Shown here piece by piece: positions 51,948-61,072 of a stretch of 64,000 bases of DNA. Origin of the DNA: Dongia sedimenti (lineage in GTDB: Bacteria; Pseudomonadota; Alphaproteobacteria; Dongiales; Dongiaceae); contig JAUYVI010000004.1 in assembly GCA_030715195.1 (NCBI GenBank), forward strand, positions 248,001 through 312,000. Direction: 5' to 3'. The stretch's first letter is position 1; each line of letters begins with the position of its first letter. The notes beneath the pieces are model-generated. The model saw only the letters and a program-made list of their open reading frames with translations. It was not told the origin of the DNA and searched no databases. Position numbers and translations under genes: made by a program.

Positions 51948-53078
51948 ATGGACAGCACGGAGACCGTCACCCTCGCCAATTGGCGCCGCTCGCCCTGGAA
52001 TCGCTGGGCCTTCCACCACGTGTCCGAGCTGGTGCCGGTGGCGATGATCCCGACCGACCCGTCGCGCGCCAAGCCGCTGCCGGAAGAGTTGGTGGTGCCG
52101 AACCGCCTCCCCGACGGCGCCAGCATCGACCAAGTGCTGCGCGAGACCGAGACCGACGGCTTTCTCGTTCTGCGCGACGGAACGCTGATCTACGAATGGT
52201 ATGCCAACGGCCTCGGCGCCGACATGCCGCATATCGTCTTCTCGATCTCGAAATCGATCTCGGCCATTCTCGCCGGCATCCTGGTCGGGCAGGGCAAGCT
52301 GGACCCGGACGCGCCGGTCACCCGCTACATCCCGGAGGTCGCCGGCTCCGCCTATGCCGATGCGACGGTGCGGCATGTGCTCGACATGACCGTCAGCATC
52401 GACTTCGACGAGAGCTATCTCGATCCCCATGGCGCCTTCGCCCGCTACCGCGAGGCGATGGGCTGGAACCCGGTCGCCGATCCCGCCCGGACGCCGGGCC
52501 TGCATCCCTTCCTCACCACCCTGCCGCGCGGCAGCGGCCCACATGGCGAGCGCTTCCACTATGTCTCGCCGAACTCCGACCTGCTCGGCTGGATCATCGA
52601 GCGCGCTGGCGGGCGGCCCTATGCCGAGCTGCTCTCCGATCTGATCTGGAAGCCGATGGGCGCCGCGCATGACGCCTATATCACCATCGACAAGGCGGGC
52701 GCATCGCGCTCCGCCGGCGGCATCTGCACCACCTTGCGCGACCTCGCGCGCTTCGGCGAGCTGCTGCGCCGCGGCGGCGAGGGCATCGTGCCGCGCGCCT
52801 GGATCGACGACATCCTCAAGAACGGCGACCGCGGCGCCTGGACCCGCGGCGACATGGCGGCGCTGCTGCCCGAGGGCCGCTATCGCAGCAAATGGTACCT
52901 GACCGGCAACGATCACGGCGCCTGGACCGCGATCGGCATCCACGGCCAGTGGCTCTATATCGACCCGCAGGCCAAGCTGGTGATCGCGAAGTTCTCGTCC
53001 CAGGCGCTGCCGGTCGACGACCCGGTGGACTTTCGCCTGCTGAAGTTTTTCGCTTCAATCGAAGGCTGCCTCGCCTAG
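51948..53078 (+). CDS. NylB-like serine hydrolase (class C beta-lactamase fold)
   Basis: A 376-residue penicillin-recognising-type serine hydrolase without signal peptide. The nucleophile motif is S99-I-S-K102, the second motif Y205-V-S-P-N. The N-terminal block SPWNRWAFHHVSELVP and the segments VTRYIPEVAGSAY and VLDMTVSIDF align with 6-aminohexanoate-dimer hydrolase NylB, an amidase. A paralogue lies at 58.7 kb. It is 14 bases after the thiamine enzyme, so an amide or ester bond in the pathway compound is a likely target. Confidence 0.85.
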   Translation: MDSTETVTLANWRRSPWNRWAFHHVSELVPVAMIPTDPSRAKPLPEELVVPNRLPDGASIDQVLRETETDGFLVLRDGTLIYEWYANGLGADMPHIVFSISKSISAILAGILVGQGKLDPDAPVTRYIPEVAGSAYADATVRHVLDMTVSIDFDESYLDPHGAFARYREAMGWNPVADPARTPGLHPFLTTLPRGSGPHGERFHYVSPNSDLLGWIIERAGGRPYAELLSDLIWKPMGAAHDAYITIDKAGASRSAGGICTTLRDLARFGELLRRGGEGIVPRAWIDDILKNGDRGAWTRGDMAALLPEGRYRSKWYLTGNDHGAWTAIGIHGQWLYIDPQAKLVIAKFSSQALPVDDPVDFRLLKFFASIEGCLA

Positions 53079-53152
53079 GTCCGCACGGGTCTGGCCGCCC
53101 GGCCATGCCCTGCGCTATCCTGCTGGAAACAGTCACAGGGAATGCGTAGGTC

Positions 53153-54103
53153 ATGACGCCACGGATGAAGCTCGACGTATCGAAGATCTGCTTCGGGACC
53201 TCTTCGCTCTCGAGCATGCCGGACACCTACGGCTACGAAGTTTCGCCCGAGCGCGCCCATGCGACCGTGCGGGCGATCTTCGAGAGCGCGATCAACTTCC
53301 TGGACACGTCGCGGATCTATGGTTTCGGCCGCAGCGAGGGAAGGATCGGCGATGTGATCCGCGAGCGCGGCGGCCTGCCGAAGAATTTCGTCATCTCGAC
53401 CAAGCTCGATCGCGATCCCAAGACCAACCGCTTCGACGCGAGCCAAGCCCGCCGCTCGCTCGAAGAGAGCCTGAAGGCGCTGAACCTCGACCGGGTCCAG
53501 CTGTTGCATCTGCACGATCCGGAGCACGCGAACTCGCTCGCCGAAATCACCGGCCCCAACGGCGCCCTGCCGACCCTCATCAAGATGAAGGAGGAGGGCC
53601 TCTGCGACGCCATCGGGCTGGCGGCCGGCACGCTCGACGTGATGATGCCGCTGCTGAAGGACTGGGAATTCGACGCGCTGATCACCCACAACCGCTTCAC
53701 CCTGGTCAACCGCAACGCCACGCCGATGATCGACTTCGCCGCGAGCAAGGGGATCGCCGTCCTCAACGCCGCGCCCTATGCCGGCGGCGTGCTGGCCAAG
53801 GGCACCGACTCCTTCAAGCGCTACGTCTACCAGGAGGCGACCGCCGAGATGCTCGATCCGGTCCGCCGCGTCGAGGCGGCCTGCGCCAAGCACGGCGTCC
53901 CGCCTGGCGCCGTCGCCCTGCAATTCTCGCTCCGCGACCCGCGCATCACCGCCACCATCTGCGGCGTCAGCAAGCCGGAACGGGTGCGCGAAACGCTGGA
54001 ATGGGCCGACTGGAAGATTCCCGATGCACTCTGGGCGGAGCTCAAGGCGCTCCCCTTCGCGACCGACGATCCGGAGGCCACGCGCCAGTACAGCGCGGGG
54101 TAG
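53153..54103 (+). CDS. Aldo/keto reductase
   Basis: A 316-residue AKR-type TIM barrel. The catalytic Asp and Tyr lie in FLDTSRIYGFGRSE, Lys in ISTKLDRD and His in LLHLHDPEH. It resembles the D-threo-aldose/L-fucose dehydrogenase-like subgroup. It is separated by 74 bases from the hydrolase gene and may be the last gene of the operon. Substrate unknown. Confidence 0.88.
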   Translation: MTPRMKLDVSKICFGTSSLSSMPDTYGYEVSPERAHATVRAIFESAINFLDTSRIYGFGRSEGRIGDVIRERGGLPKNFVISTKLDRDPKTNRFDASQARRSLEESLKALNLDRVQLLHLHDPEHANSLAEITGPNGALPTLIKMKEEGLCDAIGLAAGTLDVMMPLLKDWEFDALITHNRFTLVNRNATPMIDFAASKGIAVLNAAPYAGGVLAKGTDSFKRYVYQEATAEMLDPVRRVEAACAKHGVPPGAVALQFSLRDPRITATICGVSKPERVRETLEWADWKIPDALWAELKALPFATDDPEATRQYSAG

Positions 54104-54225
54104 GGCGGGCTTACGCGCTCAAGAAGCGCACTTGGCATAGGTCGGGGTGATCTCGCCGCGAGCGTGCTCCGAGAATCGGTCTGAGGTCGCTCGTGAAACC
54201 GACATCGCCATCGCTGCCGAGCGCG

Positions 54226-54528
54226 CTAGCGCTCGGAGACCGGTGGGCGGCCGAACACGAAGAACAGGAAGCCGAGCACGGCGAAGAACGACCAGGCCGG
54301 CGCCACCAGGATCGGCCAGATGCCGAGATCCCAGATCGGGCTCCAGAGATGGCGGGTGATTAAGGCCTCGACCAGATTCATGCTGCGGACACTGATCAGG
54401 GCCCAGAGCCGGCCCATGGTGATCGCCTGGGCGCCGTAGCTCTGGACAACACCGAGCCACATATCGGCGGCGCCGAACAGCAGCGCCGCGCCCAACAGTG
54501 CCATTCCGATGATCCGTCTCAGGGTCAT
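54226..54528 (-). CDS. Small predicted membrane protein
   Basis: A 100-residue protein of unknown function with three probable hydrophobic segments (GMALLGAALLFGAADMWLGV, a weaker middle one, and a C-terminal one ending LGFLFFVFG). A start at 54564 would add a basic 12-residue tail; neither start has a good ribosome site. The stop codon lies in the loop of a hairpin (CCGAGCGC-GCTA-GCGCTCGG, 54217-54236). The 122 bases between it and the aldo/keto reductase gene show nothing else. Confidence 0.6.
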   Translation of the reverse strand: MTLRRIIGMALLGAALLFGAADMWLGVVQSYGAQAITMGRLWALISVRSMNLVEALITRHLWSPIWDLGIWPILVAPAWSFFAVLGFLFFVFGRPPVSER

Positions 54529-54676
54529 GGGCGACACTCTACGCCGCTTGATTGGGATTGTCATCCCGGAAAACAGCCTAAGCCATTGATTTATTTGGAT
54601 AAAATCTACTGAAAACTGAATGTAAACCTAACGATTAAAAGCCAAACTCACCCTCCGCGGGTTGGCTTCGGATGGG

Positions 54677-54704
54677 TTGCACCGCAATGACGGCTCGGTT
54701 AGGT
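54677..54704 (+). promoter_or_regulatory. Candidate promoter of the tRNA-Ser gene
   Basis: TTGCAC (54677-54682) and TTAGGT (54699-54704) are 16 bases apart and end 14 bases before the tRNA. The box match is moderate. The preceding 54565-54650 is notably AT-rich and probably also carries the promoter of the leftward membrane-protein gene. Confidence 0.35.
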
Positions 54705-54717
54705 TCCCGCCCGCGTT

Positions 54718-54807
54718 GGAGAGGTGGCCGAGTGGTTGAAGGCACACGCTTGGAAAGCGTGCATAGGTGAAAGCCTATCGCGGGTTCGAATCCCGCTCTC
54801 TCCGCCA
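54718..54807 (+). tRNA. tRNA-Ser (anticodon GGA)
   Basis: A 90-base class II tRNA with encoded CCA end. The acceptor stem GGAGAGG pairs with TCTCTCC, the anticodon arm is CACGC-TTGGAAA-GCGTG with anticodon GGA at 54752-54754, a long variable arm follows (ATAGG...CCTAT), and the T-arm is GCGGG-TTCGAAT-CCCGC. It decodes UCC and UCU. Confidence 0.97.
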
Positions 54808-55112
54808 GCTTCGCCCCTCCGGAGCTTCGGATGGCAGGGCACCCTGGAGCCCCGCAGGGGCGCAGGGATCTCCGGAAGCCTTGGCGTAGAGAGACTGGTC
54901 TCGCCCTTTTTTTCGGCTGGCCGATCTAGAGCGAACCCCTTCATTCCGCGGCCTCCTGCGCCGAGCGGGTTTCCCCGTCGCGCAACTTGATTTCAGTCAA
55001 GCTTCGAAGTGACTATGGGTCGGGGGACGCGTCTGGCGCACCCTCCGGTCTGCATGTCCGCATCGACGGATGTCCGGCAGGCCGCCGGCCGATCGCAATC
55101 AACGAGGCTCGG
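54808..55112. other. Intergenic region between tRNA-Ser and the histidine kinase gene
   Basis: No gene is evident in these 305 bases. A weak stem GAGAC/GTCTC followed by GCCCTTTTTTT (54891-54913) could end tRNA transcription. The frame of the kinase is open from 54987 but the added 42 residues show no conserved character, so the region probably also holds the kinase promoter. Confidence 0.45.
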
Positions 55113-57164
55113 ATGAACTGGCTCAGCGCCTTCTTCGATACCCAGCAATTCGCCCCGCATGGCCAATGCCTGCTCTGGCAGCCGGACCTGCTGATCCTCT
55201 ACACGCTCTCGGACGGCGCCATCGCGCTCGCCTATTTCTCGATCCCGCTGGCGCTGGCCTGGTTCGTGATGAAGCGGCGCGACATCGCCTTCCGCTGGGT
55301 CTTCGTCCTGTTCTGCGTCTTCATCGTGGCCTGCGGCACGACCCATGTCTTCGACGTCTGGACGTTGTGGAACCCGGATTACGGTCTGGCCGGCCTGGTG
55401 AAGGCGGTGACGGCGGTCGCCTCGGTCGGCACCGCGGTGATGCTCTGGGACCTGATGCCGAAGGCCCTGGCCTTGCCCGGGCCGGCGCAGCTCAAGAGCC
55501 TCAACCTGCTGCTCGAGCAGGAGCTCGGCGAGCATCGCGCCGCGCGCACCACCTTGCAGGACATGACCGAGGCACTGGAGCGCCGGGTGCAGGAGCGCAC
55601 CGCCGAGCTCGAGCGCGAGATCGCCCAGCGCCGCGAGACCGAGGCCGAGCTCCGGAAGAGCCGCGAGCAGTTCCGCCACCTCTTCCTCAGCAACCCGCTG
55701 CCGATGTGGATCTACGACCGCGACACCCTGCGGTTCCTGGAGGTGAACGACGCTGCGGTCGAGAATTACGGCTACTCGCGCGAGGAGTTCCTGGCGATGA
55801 CGCTGACCGACATCCGCCCGCCGGAGGAGGTTGATCGCCTGATGGGCGTGCTGCGCAAGGATGCCGCGCCCTATGAGCAGAGCAGCAACTGGCGGCACCG
55901 CCGCAAGAACGGCGACATCATCTCGGTCGACGTCTTCACCCACCAGATCGCGATCGAGGGCCACAACGCGCGGCTGGCCGTGGTGCAGGACGTGACCCAG
56001 CGCAACCACGCCGAGGAGCAGCTCCGCCAGGCGCAGAAGATGGAGGCGATCGGCCAGCTGACCGGCGGCATCGCCCATGACTTCAACAACCTGCTGGCGA
56101 TCATCCAGGGCAATATCGAGCTGGTGCAGGAGCGGGTGAAGGGCGATCCGAAGCTCGCCGAGATGATCGACTATGCGCTGCGCGCCTCGGAGCGCGGCGC
56201 CAGCCTGACCAAACGCCTGCTGGCCTATTCGCGGCAGCAGCCCTTGGCGCCGAAGCCGGTCGATATCGCCGTGCTGATCGCCGGCATGACCGATCTCCTG
56301 CGCCGCGCGCTGGGCGAGACCATCGAGGTCAGGACGCATATGGCGCCCGGGCTCTGGCAGACCAGGATCGATCCCAACGAGCTCGAGCACGCCATGCTGA
56401 ACCTCGCCGTCAACGCGCGGGACGCGATGCCGAACGGCGGCGCGCTCTCGATCGAGGCCGAGAACACCCATCTCGACGCCGCCTATGCCGAGCACAACAT
56501 CGAGGTGAAGCCCGGCCCCTACGTGATGATCGCGATCACCGACACCGGCTCCGGCATGTCGAAGGAGGTGATCGAGCGCGTCTTCGAACCCTTCTTCACC
56601 ACCAAGCCGGTCGGGCAGGGCAGCGGGCTCGGCCTCTCCATGGTCTATGGCTTCGTGAAGCAGTCCGGCGGCCACATCAAGCTCTACAGCGAAGCCGGCC
56701 ACGGCACGACGATCAAGCTCTACCTGCCGCGCATCCTCGAGCACCAGGAGGCCGAGCCAGCGGCCGGCGATGCCGCCTTTGCCGCCGCCGGTCCCAGGAA
56801 AGAGGTCGTCCTGGTGGTCGAGGACGATCCCGACGTGCGCAAGCTGGTCCTCGGCATGGTGGAGAGCCTGGGTTACCGCACCATCGCCGCGATCGACGGG
56901 CCGGACGCGCTGGATGCGCTGGCCCGCGCCGGCAAAGTGGATCTGCTGTTCACCGACGTGGTGCTGCCGCGCGGCATGAACGGCGCCGCGCTCGCCAAGG
57001 CGGCCCAGGCGCAGCAGGCGGACCTCAAGGTGCTCTACATGTCCGGCTATACGCGCAACGCCATCCTGCACAACGGCGCGCTCGACGAAGGCGTGCAGCT
57101 GCTCACCAAGCCGTTCCGCAAGGCCGACCTCGCGGCGAAGCTGCACGAAGTGCTGAGCGGCTAA
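55113..57164 (+). CDS. Hybrid sensor histidine kinase with ethylene-receptor-type sensor domain
   Basis: A 683-residue hybrid kinase. Residues 25-125 form three membrane helices like plant ETR1 and cyanobacterial SynEtr1: D34 and Y41 in [14 protein letters not shown], and I71, C74 and H78 in FIVACGTTH match ETR1 D25, Y32, I62, C65 and H69, which bind Cu(I) and ethylene. A coiled coil (140-180), a PAS domain (about 180-300), HisKA with H322 in GGIAHDFNN, HATPase_c and a C-terminal receiver with D615 (LFTDVVLP) follow. ATG at 55113 chosen for GAGG. Confidence 0.88.
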   Translation: MNWLSAFFDTQQFAPHGQCLLWQPDLLILYTLSDGAIALAYFSIPLALAWFVMKRRDIAFRWVFVLFCVFIVACGTTHVFDVWTLWNPDYGLAGLVKAVTAVASVGTAVMLWDLMPKALALPGPAQLKSLNLLLEQELGEHRAARTTLQDMTEALERRVQERTAELEREIAQRRETEAELRKSREQFRHLFLSNPLPMWIYDRDTLRFLEVNDAAVENYGYSREEFLAMTLTDIRPPEEVDRLMGVLRKDAAPYEQSSNWRHRRKNGDIISVDVFTHQIAIEGHNARLAVVQDVTQRNHAEEQLRQAQKMEAIGQLTGGIAHDFNNLLAIIQGNIELVQERVKGDPKLAEMIDYALRASERGASLTKRLLAYSRQQPLAPKPVDIAVLIAGMTDLLRRALGETIEVRTHMAPGLWQTRIDPNELEHAMLNLAVNARDAMPNGGALSIEAENTHLDAAYAEHNIEVKPGPYVMIAITDTGSGMSKEVIERVFEPFFTTKPVGQGSGLGLSMVYGFVKQSGGHIKLYSEAGHGTTIKLYLPRILEHQEAEPAAGDAAFAAAGPRKEVVLVVEDDPDVRKLVLGMVESLGYRTIAAIDGPDALDALARAGKVDLLFTDVVLPRGMNGAALAKAAQAQQADLKVLYMSGYTRNAILHNGALDEGVQLLTKPFRKADLAAKLHEVLSG

Positions 57165-57388
57165 TCCAGCTTGCGGGCGTAGTTGCCGCGGACCTGTTGG
57201 TTGATGTAGGTGGCGAGGCCGGCGCCGGCGCGGGCGAGCGAGATCATCTGCGCCACATGCAGGCGGCCGGGCTTGCTCTGGTCGTAGAGATAGGTGCCGC
57301 CCTCGGCGAAGCGCACCGTGATCGACCGGTCGCCGATCTCGAAAGCTTCGACGCCCGACGCACCCGTCTGATTCTCATAGAACCGCAT
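57161..57388 (-). CDS. Small KTSC-like protein of unknown function
   Basis: A 75-residue protein whose core (ITVRFAEGGTYLYDQSKPG) recalls the small KTSC-type beta domain. This match is weak. It overlaps the histidine kinase stop codon by four bases (CTAA), convergent. The C-terminal half is helical and basic. Its size, position and codon pattern support a real gene. Confidence 0.62.
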   Translation of the reverse strand: MRFYENQTGASGVEAFEIGDRSITVRFAEGGTYLYDQSKPGRLHVAQMISLARAGAGLATYINQQVRGNYARKLD

Positions 57389-57434
57389 GACGGGCTAAAC
57401 GGCGGTCGGTCGCCTCGGTTCCCGTGAAACCGGG

Positions 57435-58181
57435 TTACTCCGCGGCGTCGGCCCGGGCGGAGGCCATATGCGCGGCTCTCAGCGGCTTCACCACCGCGGG
57501 GTCGGTGACGATGTAGGCCGCGACGCTCTTGCTGTGCTTGGTCCCGCTGCCGAGGATCCGCCATGCCAGGGGCTTCATGCCGGTGTAGAGGTCGATCTGG
57601 CTGCTTTGCATGGCGCCGATATCGGCGACGAAGAAATAGCCGTCATGCTTCTTGCCGTTCGGCAGCTTGAGCCCGCGCGCCGACGGAATGTAGAGAACGG
57701 TGCCGAGCTTCATGCCGCCCGATTTCACCGCGACGGTGCGGTAGGGCACCAGGCCGTAGGTCCGGGCGCCGAGCCCCTCGCTGCTGGTCAGCTTCACGAA
57801 GCGGTTCTGGCCGAGGTTGAAGGCGGCGCAGCGCGGGCAATCGAACTCCGGCTCGGCGCAATCGACCAGGCTGTCGCCGCCCTTGCCGGTGACGCCGTAC
57901 AGCACGCCGGAGACCTCGACCGTGCCCTGCAGGGCCGCCGTGCAGAAATCGCCGCGCGACAGGCCGACGCCGAGCGGCTCGTCGTCGATGTTCAGCAGCT
58001 CGATCTCATCGCCGGGCGGGGCCTGCACCACATGATACTGGCTCACGTTCAAGGTCAGCTTCTTCAGGTCGCCGGTCGCGGCCTTCGGCAGGCTGAAATC
58101 GTCGGCTTGCGCCGCGGACGCCTGAATCAGAGGCGCCCCGGCCAGCAGGACCAGGATCAGGAACAGCAGACGAATCCCCAT
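57435..58181 (-). CDS. Secreted 3D-domain-like protein
   Basis: A 248-residue protein with a signal peptide (MGIRLLFLILVLLAG, cleavage near ASA-AQ). The C-terminal half resembles the 3D double-psi beta-barrel of MltA-type and related proteins: YRTVAVKSGGMKLGTVLYIP, then YFFVADIGAMQSSQIDLYTG with the spaced aspartates. Four cysteines near the middle (in DCAEPEFDCPRC and an earlier FC) may form disulfides. A periplasmic cell-wall role is possible but not shown. Confidence 0.65.
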   Translation of the reverse strand: MGIRLLFLILVLLAGAPLIQASAAQADDFSLPKAATGDLKKLTLNVSQYHVVQAPPGDEIELLNIDDEPLGVGLSRGDFCTAALQGTVEVSGVLYGVTGKGGDSLVDCAEPEFDCPRCAAFNLGQNRFVKLTSSEGLGARTYGLVPYRTVAVKSGGMKLGTVLYIPSARGLKLPNGKKHDGYFFVADIGAMQSSQIDLYTGMKPLAWRILGSGTKHSKSVAAYIVTDPAVVKPLRAAHMASARADAAE

Positions 58182-58242
58182 GGGCCGCACGCTGGCCCAG
58201 CCGGGCGGCCCTGTCAAATCACGGAATGGCGGATCGCGAGGG

Positions 58243-58557
58243 TCAGGCGGCTTCGGTTTTCCGGCCGGCCTTCGCTTCCGCCGTAGCCTGCTGTAATTGC
58301 TGCTTCAGCTCCTCGGCCATCTGCTTCAGGACCGCGTCCCGCTCGGCCGGCTTCATGGCCTTCAGCTTGTCGCGGTCGAGGCCGTGCGCCGCCAGCCAGG
58401 CATCGGCCATCCGCTCGGCCAGCGACTTCTTCATATAGGCGAGGAAATCGTCGACCGCGGCGTCGCCGCCGGCCTTGCTGTCGCGCAGCTCGCTTTGGTT
58501 CATGTTCAAACCGGGTGTGGTGACCAACCCGAAGCTCAATCCGCCGATGCCTGACAT
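58243..58557 (-). CDS. Small helical protein of unknown function
   Basis: A 104-residue hydrophilic protein. After a Gly-rich start (MSGIGGLSFGL) it is predicted helical and charged (DFLAYMKKSLAERMADAWLAAHG). The ATG at 58557 has a GAGG site upstream and is preferred to one 8 codons earlier. No family recognised and no membrane segment. It runs in line with the 3D-domain gene downstream. Confidence 0.62.
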   Translation of the reverse strand: MSGIGGLSFGLVTTPGLNMNQSELRDSKAGGDAAVDDFLAYMKKSLAERMADAWLAAHGLDRDKLKAMKPAERDAVLKQMAEELKQQLQQATAEAKAGRKTEAA

Positions 58558-58730
58558 GCCCTGCCTCTTCTTGTTATCCAAGCGCCATCGCCTGCACCCC
58601 GGGCAAAAACTGCCCGGCGCCCGATCCGCGCCGTATCTGTCGCAAGGCCCGTGCCAGAAGTCCTTCTCCTGGCGCCGCGAATCCGGGCAGAATGCGCCCG
58701 CGCGATTCGCAAACAGGCCGGCCCTCAGCG

Positions 58731-59930
58731 ATGTCCTCCTATCGAAATTCCGAAATCCGCCCGCCGATCATGGCGGGATCGCCGCCGGCGCTCGTGGTGC
58801 CGAAGCTGGACTGGGACCGGCCGCCCTGGAATCGCTGGGCCTTCCACCATGTCCGCGAGCTCGTGCCGACGGCGGAAGTCTGGCGCGGCAGCGGGCACGC
58901 GAAGAAATTGCCGCGCGATGAACGCGATCTCGATGCGCTCGCGGTCGAGAGCAGCATCGACGGCCAGACCACGCTGGCCGGCCTGCTGGACGAAACCTTC
59001 ACCGACGGCTTCCTGGTGCTGAAGGACGGCACCGTCCGCACCGAGCGCTATTTCAACGGCATGACCGAGCGCTCGCTGCATCTTTCGCAATCGATGGCGA
59101 AGTCGGTGACCGCGGCGGTCTGCGGCATCCTGGTCGGCCGCGGGTTGATCGATCCCGAGAAGCGCGTCACCGACTATCTGCCGGAGCTCAGCGAGACCGC
59201 CTACAACGGAGCGACCCTGCAGCAGGTGCTCGACATGCGCAGCGGCGTGCATTTCAGCGAGGAATACACCGATCGCTATTCCGAAGTGGGACAGATGGAT
59301 GTCGCCTGCGGCTGGAAGCCGATCCCGCCCGGCAGCGATCCCGCTTTCATCTGGCCGCAGCATATCTGGGAGCTGATCCTGCGGCTGAAGACCCTGGACC
59401 GGCCGCACGGCACCGCCTTCAACTATCGCTCGATCGAGACCGACGTGATCGCCTTCTGCCTGGAGCGGGTCACCGGCAAGCGCCTGCCGCTTCTGGTCTC
59501 GGAGGAGATCTGGCAGAAGCTCGGCGCCGAGGAGAGCGCCAGCTTCACCGTCGATCCCGCCGGCTATGCGCTGGCCTGTGGCGGGTTCAACGCCACGCTC
59601 CGAGACTACGGCCGGTTCGGCCAGATGATCCTCGACGACGGCGCGGGCATCGTGCCGGCCGATTGGATCGCGGCGACCCGCAACGGCGGCCGGCACGGGC
59701 CGGATTACTGGTCGATCCTGGCGCAGGGTTCCTACAAGAACCAGTTCTGGCTGGAGGATCCGCGCGCGCGCTCGCTCATGTGCGTCGGCGTGTTTGGGCA
59801 GATGATCTGGATCTCCTGGCAGCACCGCATGGTCGTGGTCAAGCTCTCGACCTGGCCGGATTTCACCGACACGGCCAAGGAACGCGCAACCGTGGCCGCC
59901 CTGCACCGCATAGCGGAAGCCCTGGCATAG
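58731..59930 (+). CDS. NylB-like serine hydrolase, second copy
   Basis: A 399-residue relative of the hydrolase at 51.9 kb. The nucleophile motif is S121-M-A-K124, the second motif Y232-R-S-I. PPWNRWAFHHVRELVPTAEV near residue 31 and VTDYLPELSETAY with QQVLDMRSGVHF match the NylB family. It lacks a signal peptide, so cytoplasmic amidase or esterase activity is expected. A start at 58770 is also possible. Upstream and downstream genes are unrelated, so its pathway is unclear. Confidence 0.85.
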   Translation: MSSYRNSEIRPPIMAGSPPALVVPKLDWDRPPWNRWAFHHVRELVPTAEVWRGSGHAKKLPRDERDLDALAVESSIDGQTTLAGLLDETFTDGFLVLKDGTVRTERYFNGMTERSLHLSQSMAKSVTAAVCGILVGRGLIDPEKRVTDYLPELSETAYNGATLQQVLDMRSGVHFSEEYTDRYSEVGQMDVACGWKPIPPGSDPAFIWPQHIWELILRLKTLDRPHGTAFNYRSIETDVIAFCLERVTGKRLPLLVSEEIWQKLGAEESASFTVDPAGYALACGGFNATLRDYGRFGQMILDDGAGIVPADWIAATRNGGRHGPDYWSILAQGSYKNQFWLEDPRARSLMCVGVFGQMIWISWQHRMVVVKLSTWPDFTDTAKERATVAALHRIAEALA

Positions 59931-59977
59931 GCACCCCGGCGCTCCATATAATCCGCTTGGAAACCAGGGAGTGGGCC

Positions 59978-60640
59978 ATGGCCAAGCGGATGCAGATCGA
60001 TTTCGTGTCGGACGTGGTGTGCCCCTGGTGCGCCGTGGGCCTCGCCAGTCTCGAGACCGCGCTGAAGCGCCTGGACGGCGAGATCGAGGTGGAGATCAGC
60101 TTCCAGCCCTTCGAGCTCAATCCCGACATGCCGCCCGAGGGCGAGGATCGCGACGAGCACCTGATGAAGAAATACGGCCGCACCAAGGAAGACTTCGCCG
60201 CGGCCCGCGAGACCATCCGCCAGCGCGCCGCCGCGGTCGGCTTCACCATGAACGGGCAGGACCGGATCTACAATTCCTTCGACGCGCACCGCCTGCTGCA
60301 TTGGGCGGCGCTGGTCGACCAGGCGAAGCAGGGCGAACATCAGGCCGCGCTGAAGCACGCGCTGCTCCGCGCCTATTTCACCGACGGACTCGACATCTCC
60401 GACCGCGCCGTCCTGGTGGCGAAAGCGGCGGAAGCCGGCCTCGATCCCGACGAGGCGCGCGCGATCCTCGCATCCGACCGCTATGCCGCGGAGGTGAAGC
60501 AGGAGGAGCAGGCCTGGCTCGCGACCGGCATCAATTCGGTGCCGGCGATCGTGGTCAACCGCACCTATCTCATCTCCGGCGGCCAGCCGCCCGAAGTCTT
60601 CGAGACCCATCTGCGCGAGATGGCGAACCGCGCGGATTAA
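59978..60640 (+). CDS. DsbA family oxidoreductase (FrnE-like)
   Basis: A 220-residue cytoplasmic thioredoxin-fold protein with an inserted helical domain. The active-site motif is CPWC in DVVCPWCAVG at residue 15, and the cis-Pro loop is GINSVPAIVVN near residue 186. FrnE relatives act as disulfide isomerases or 2-hydroxychromene-2-carboxylate isomerase-like proteins under oxidative stress. GGGAG precedes the ATG. Confidence 0.9.
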   Translation: MAKRMQIDFVSDVVCPWCAVGLASLETALKRLDGEIEVEISFQPFELNPDMPPEGEDRDEHLMKKYGRTKEDFAAARETIRQRAAAVGFTMNGQDRIYNSFDAHRLLHWAALVDQAKQGEHQAALKHALLRAYFTDGLDISDRAVLVAKAAEAGLDPDEARAILASDRYAAEVKQEEQAWLATGINSVPAIVVNRTYLISGGQPPEVFETHLREMANRAD

Positions 60641-60781
60641 CCCTGTTCCGGTGCGATCTCGCACCGGATTGTGCGGATCGCTGCCGAAATGCCGCCGGGA
60701 AGCGCGCGGCCGTTACGAAGCCTTCACACTCCTCGCTTATCCTGACCCTGCATCTGGACCCATCGTTTCCGGGGAGGTCAC

Positions 60782-60931
60782 GTGAGGGGCTTCAAGCTGG
60801 CGCTGCCGCTGCCGCGTTTCATGATCGCGGCCTGGGTGATGACCTCGGTGGTCGTCGCCATCGCTTACGGCCTCTGCCTCGGCACCGCCGAGGCGGTCAC
60901 CCCGCACGGCACCGACACGCACCGCGCTTAG
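60782..60931 (+). CDS. Very small membrane protein (49 residues)
   Basis: A short frame starting GTG with GGGGAGG five bases upstream, among the best ribosome sites in the window. The product begins VRGFKLALPLPR, then a single hydrophobic helix FMIAAWVMTSVVVAIAYGLCL, then a short polar tail ending TDTHRA. It is probably a single-pass inner-membrane protein. No family is recognised. It lies between frnE-like and peroxiredoxin-like genes. Confidence 0.55.
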   Translation: MRGFKLALPLPRFMIAAWVMTSVVVAIAYGLCLGTAEAVTPHGTDTHRA

Positions 60932-61072
60932 CCGACCTCCGCGATCAGCACCACCAACGTCGCGCAGTCGAGCGGCATCCCGCCCCACCGCCAGCAAATC
61001 GATACCATGGTCCCGGTTGTCGAAGCCGCCGGCCTGTCGCATGATCGCCCGCTTATGATTGGGGAGGTCGGT

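Noticed and set aside
54217-54236. Rho-independent terminator for the small membrane protein gene
   Set aside because: The dyad is good but no T-run follows on the minus strand, and the stop codon is inside the loop.
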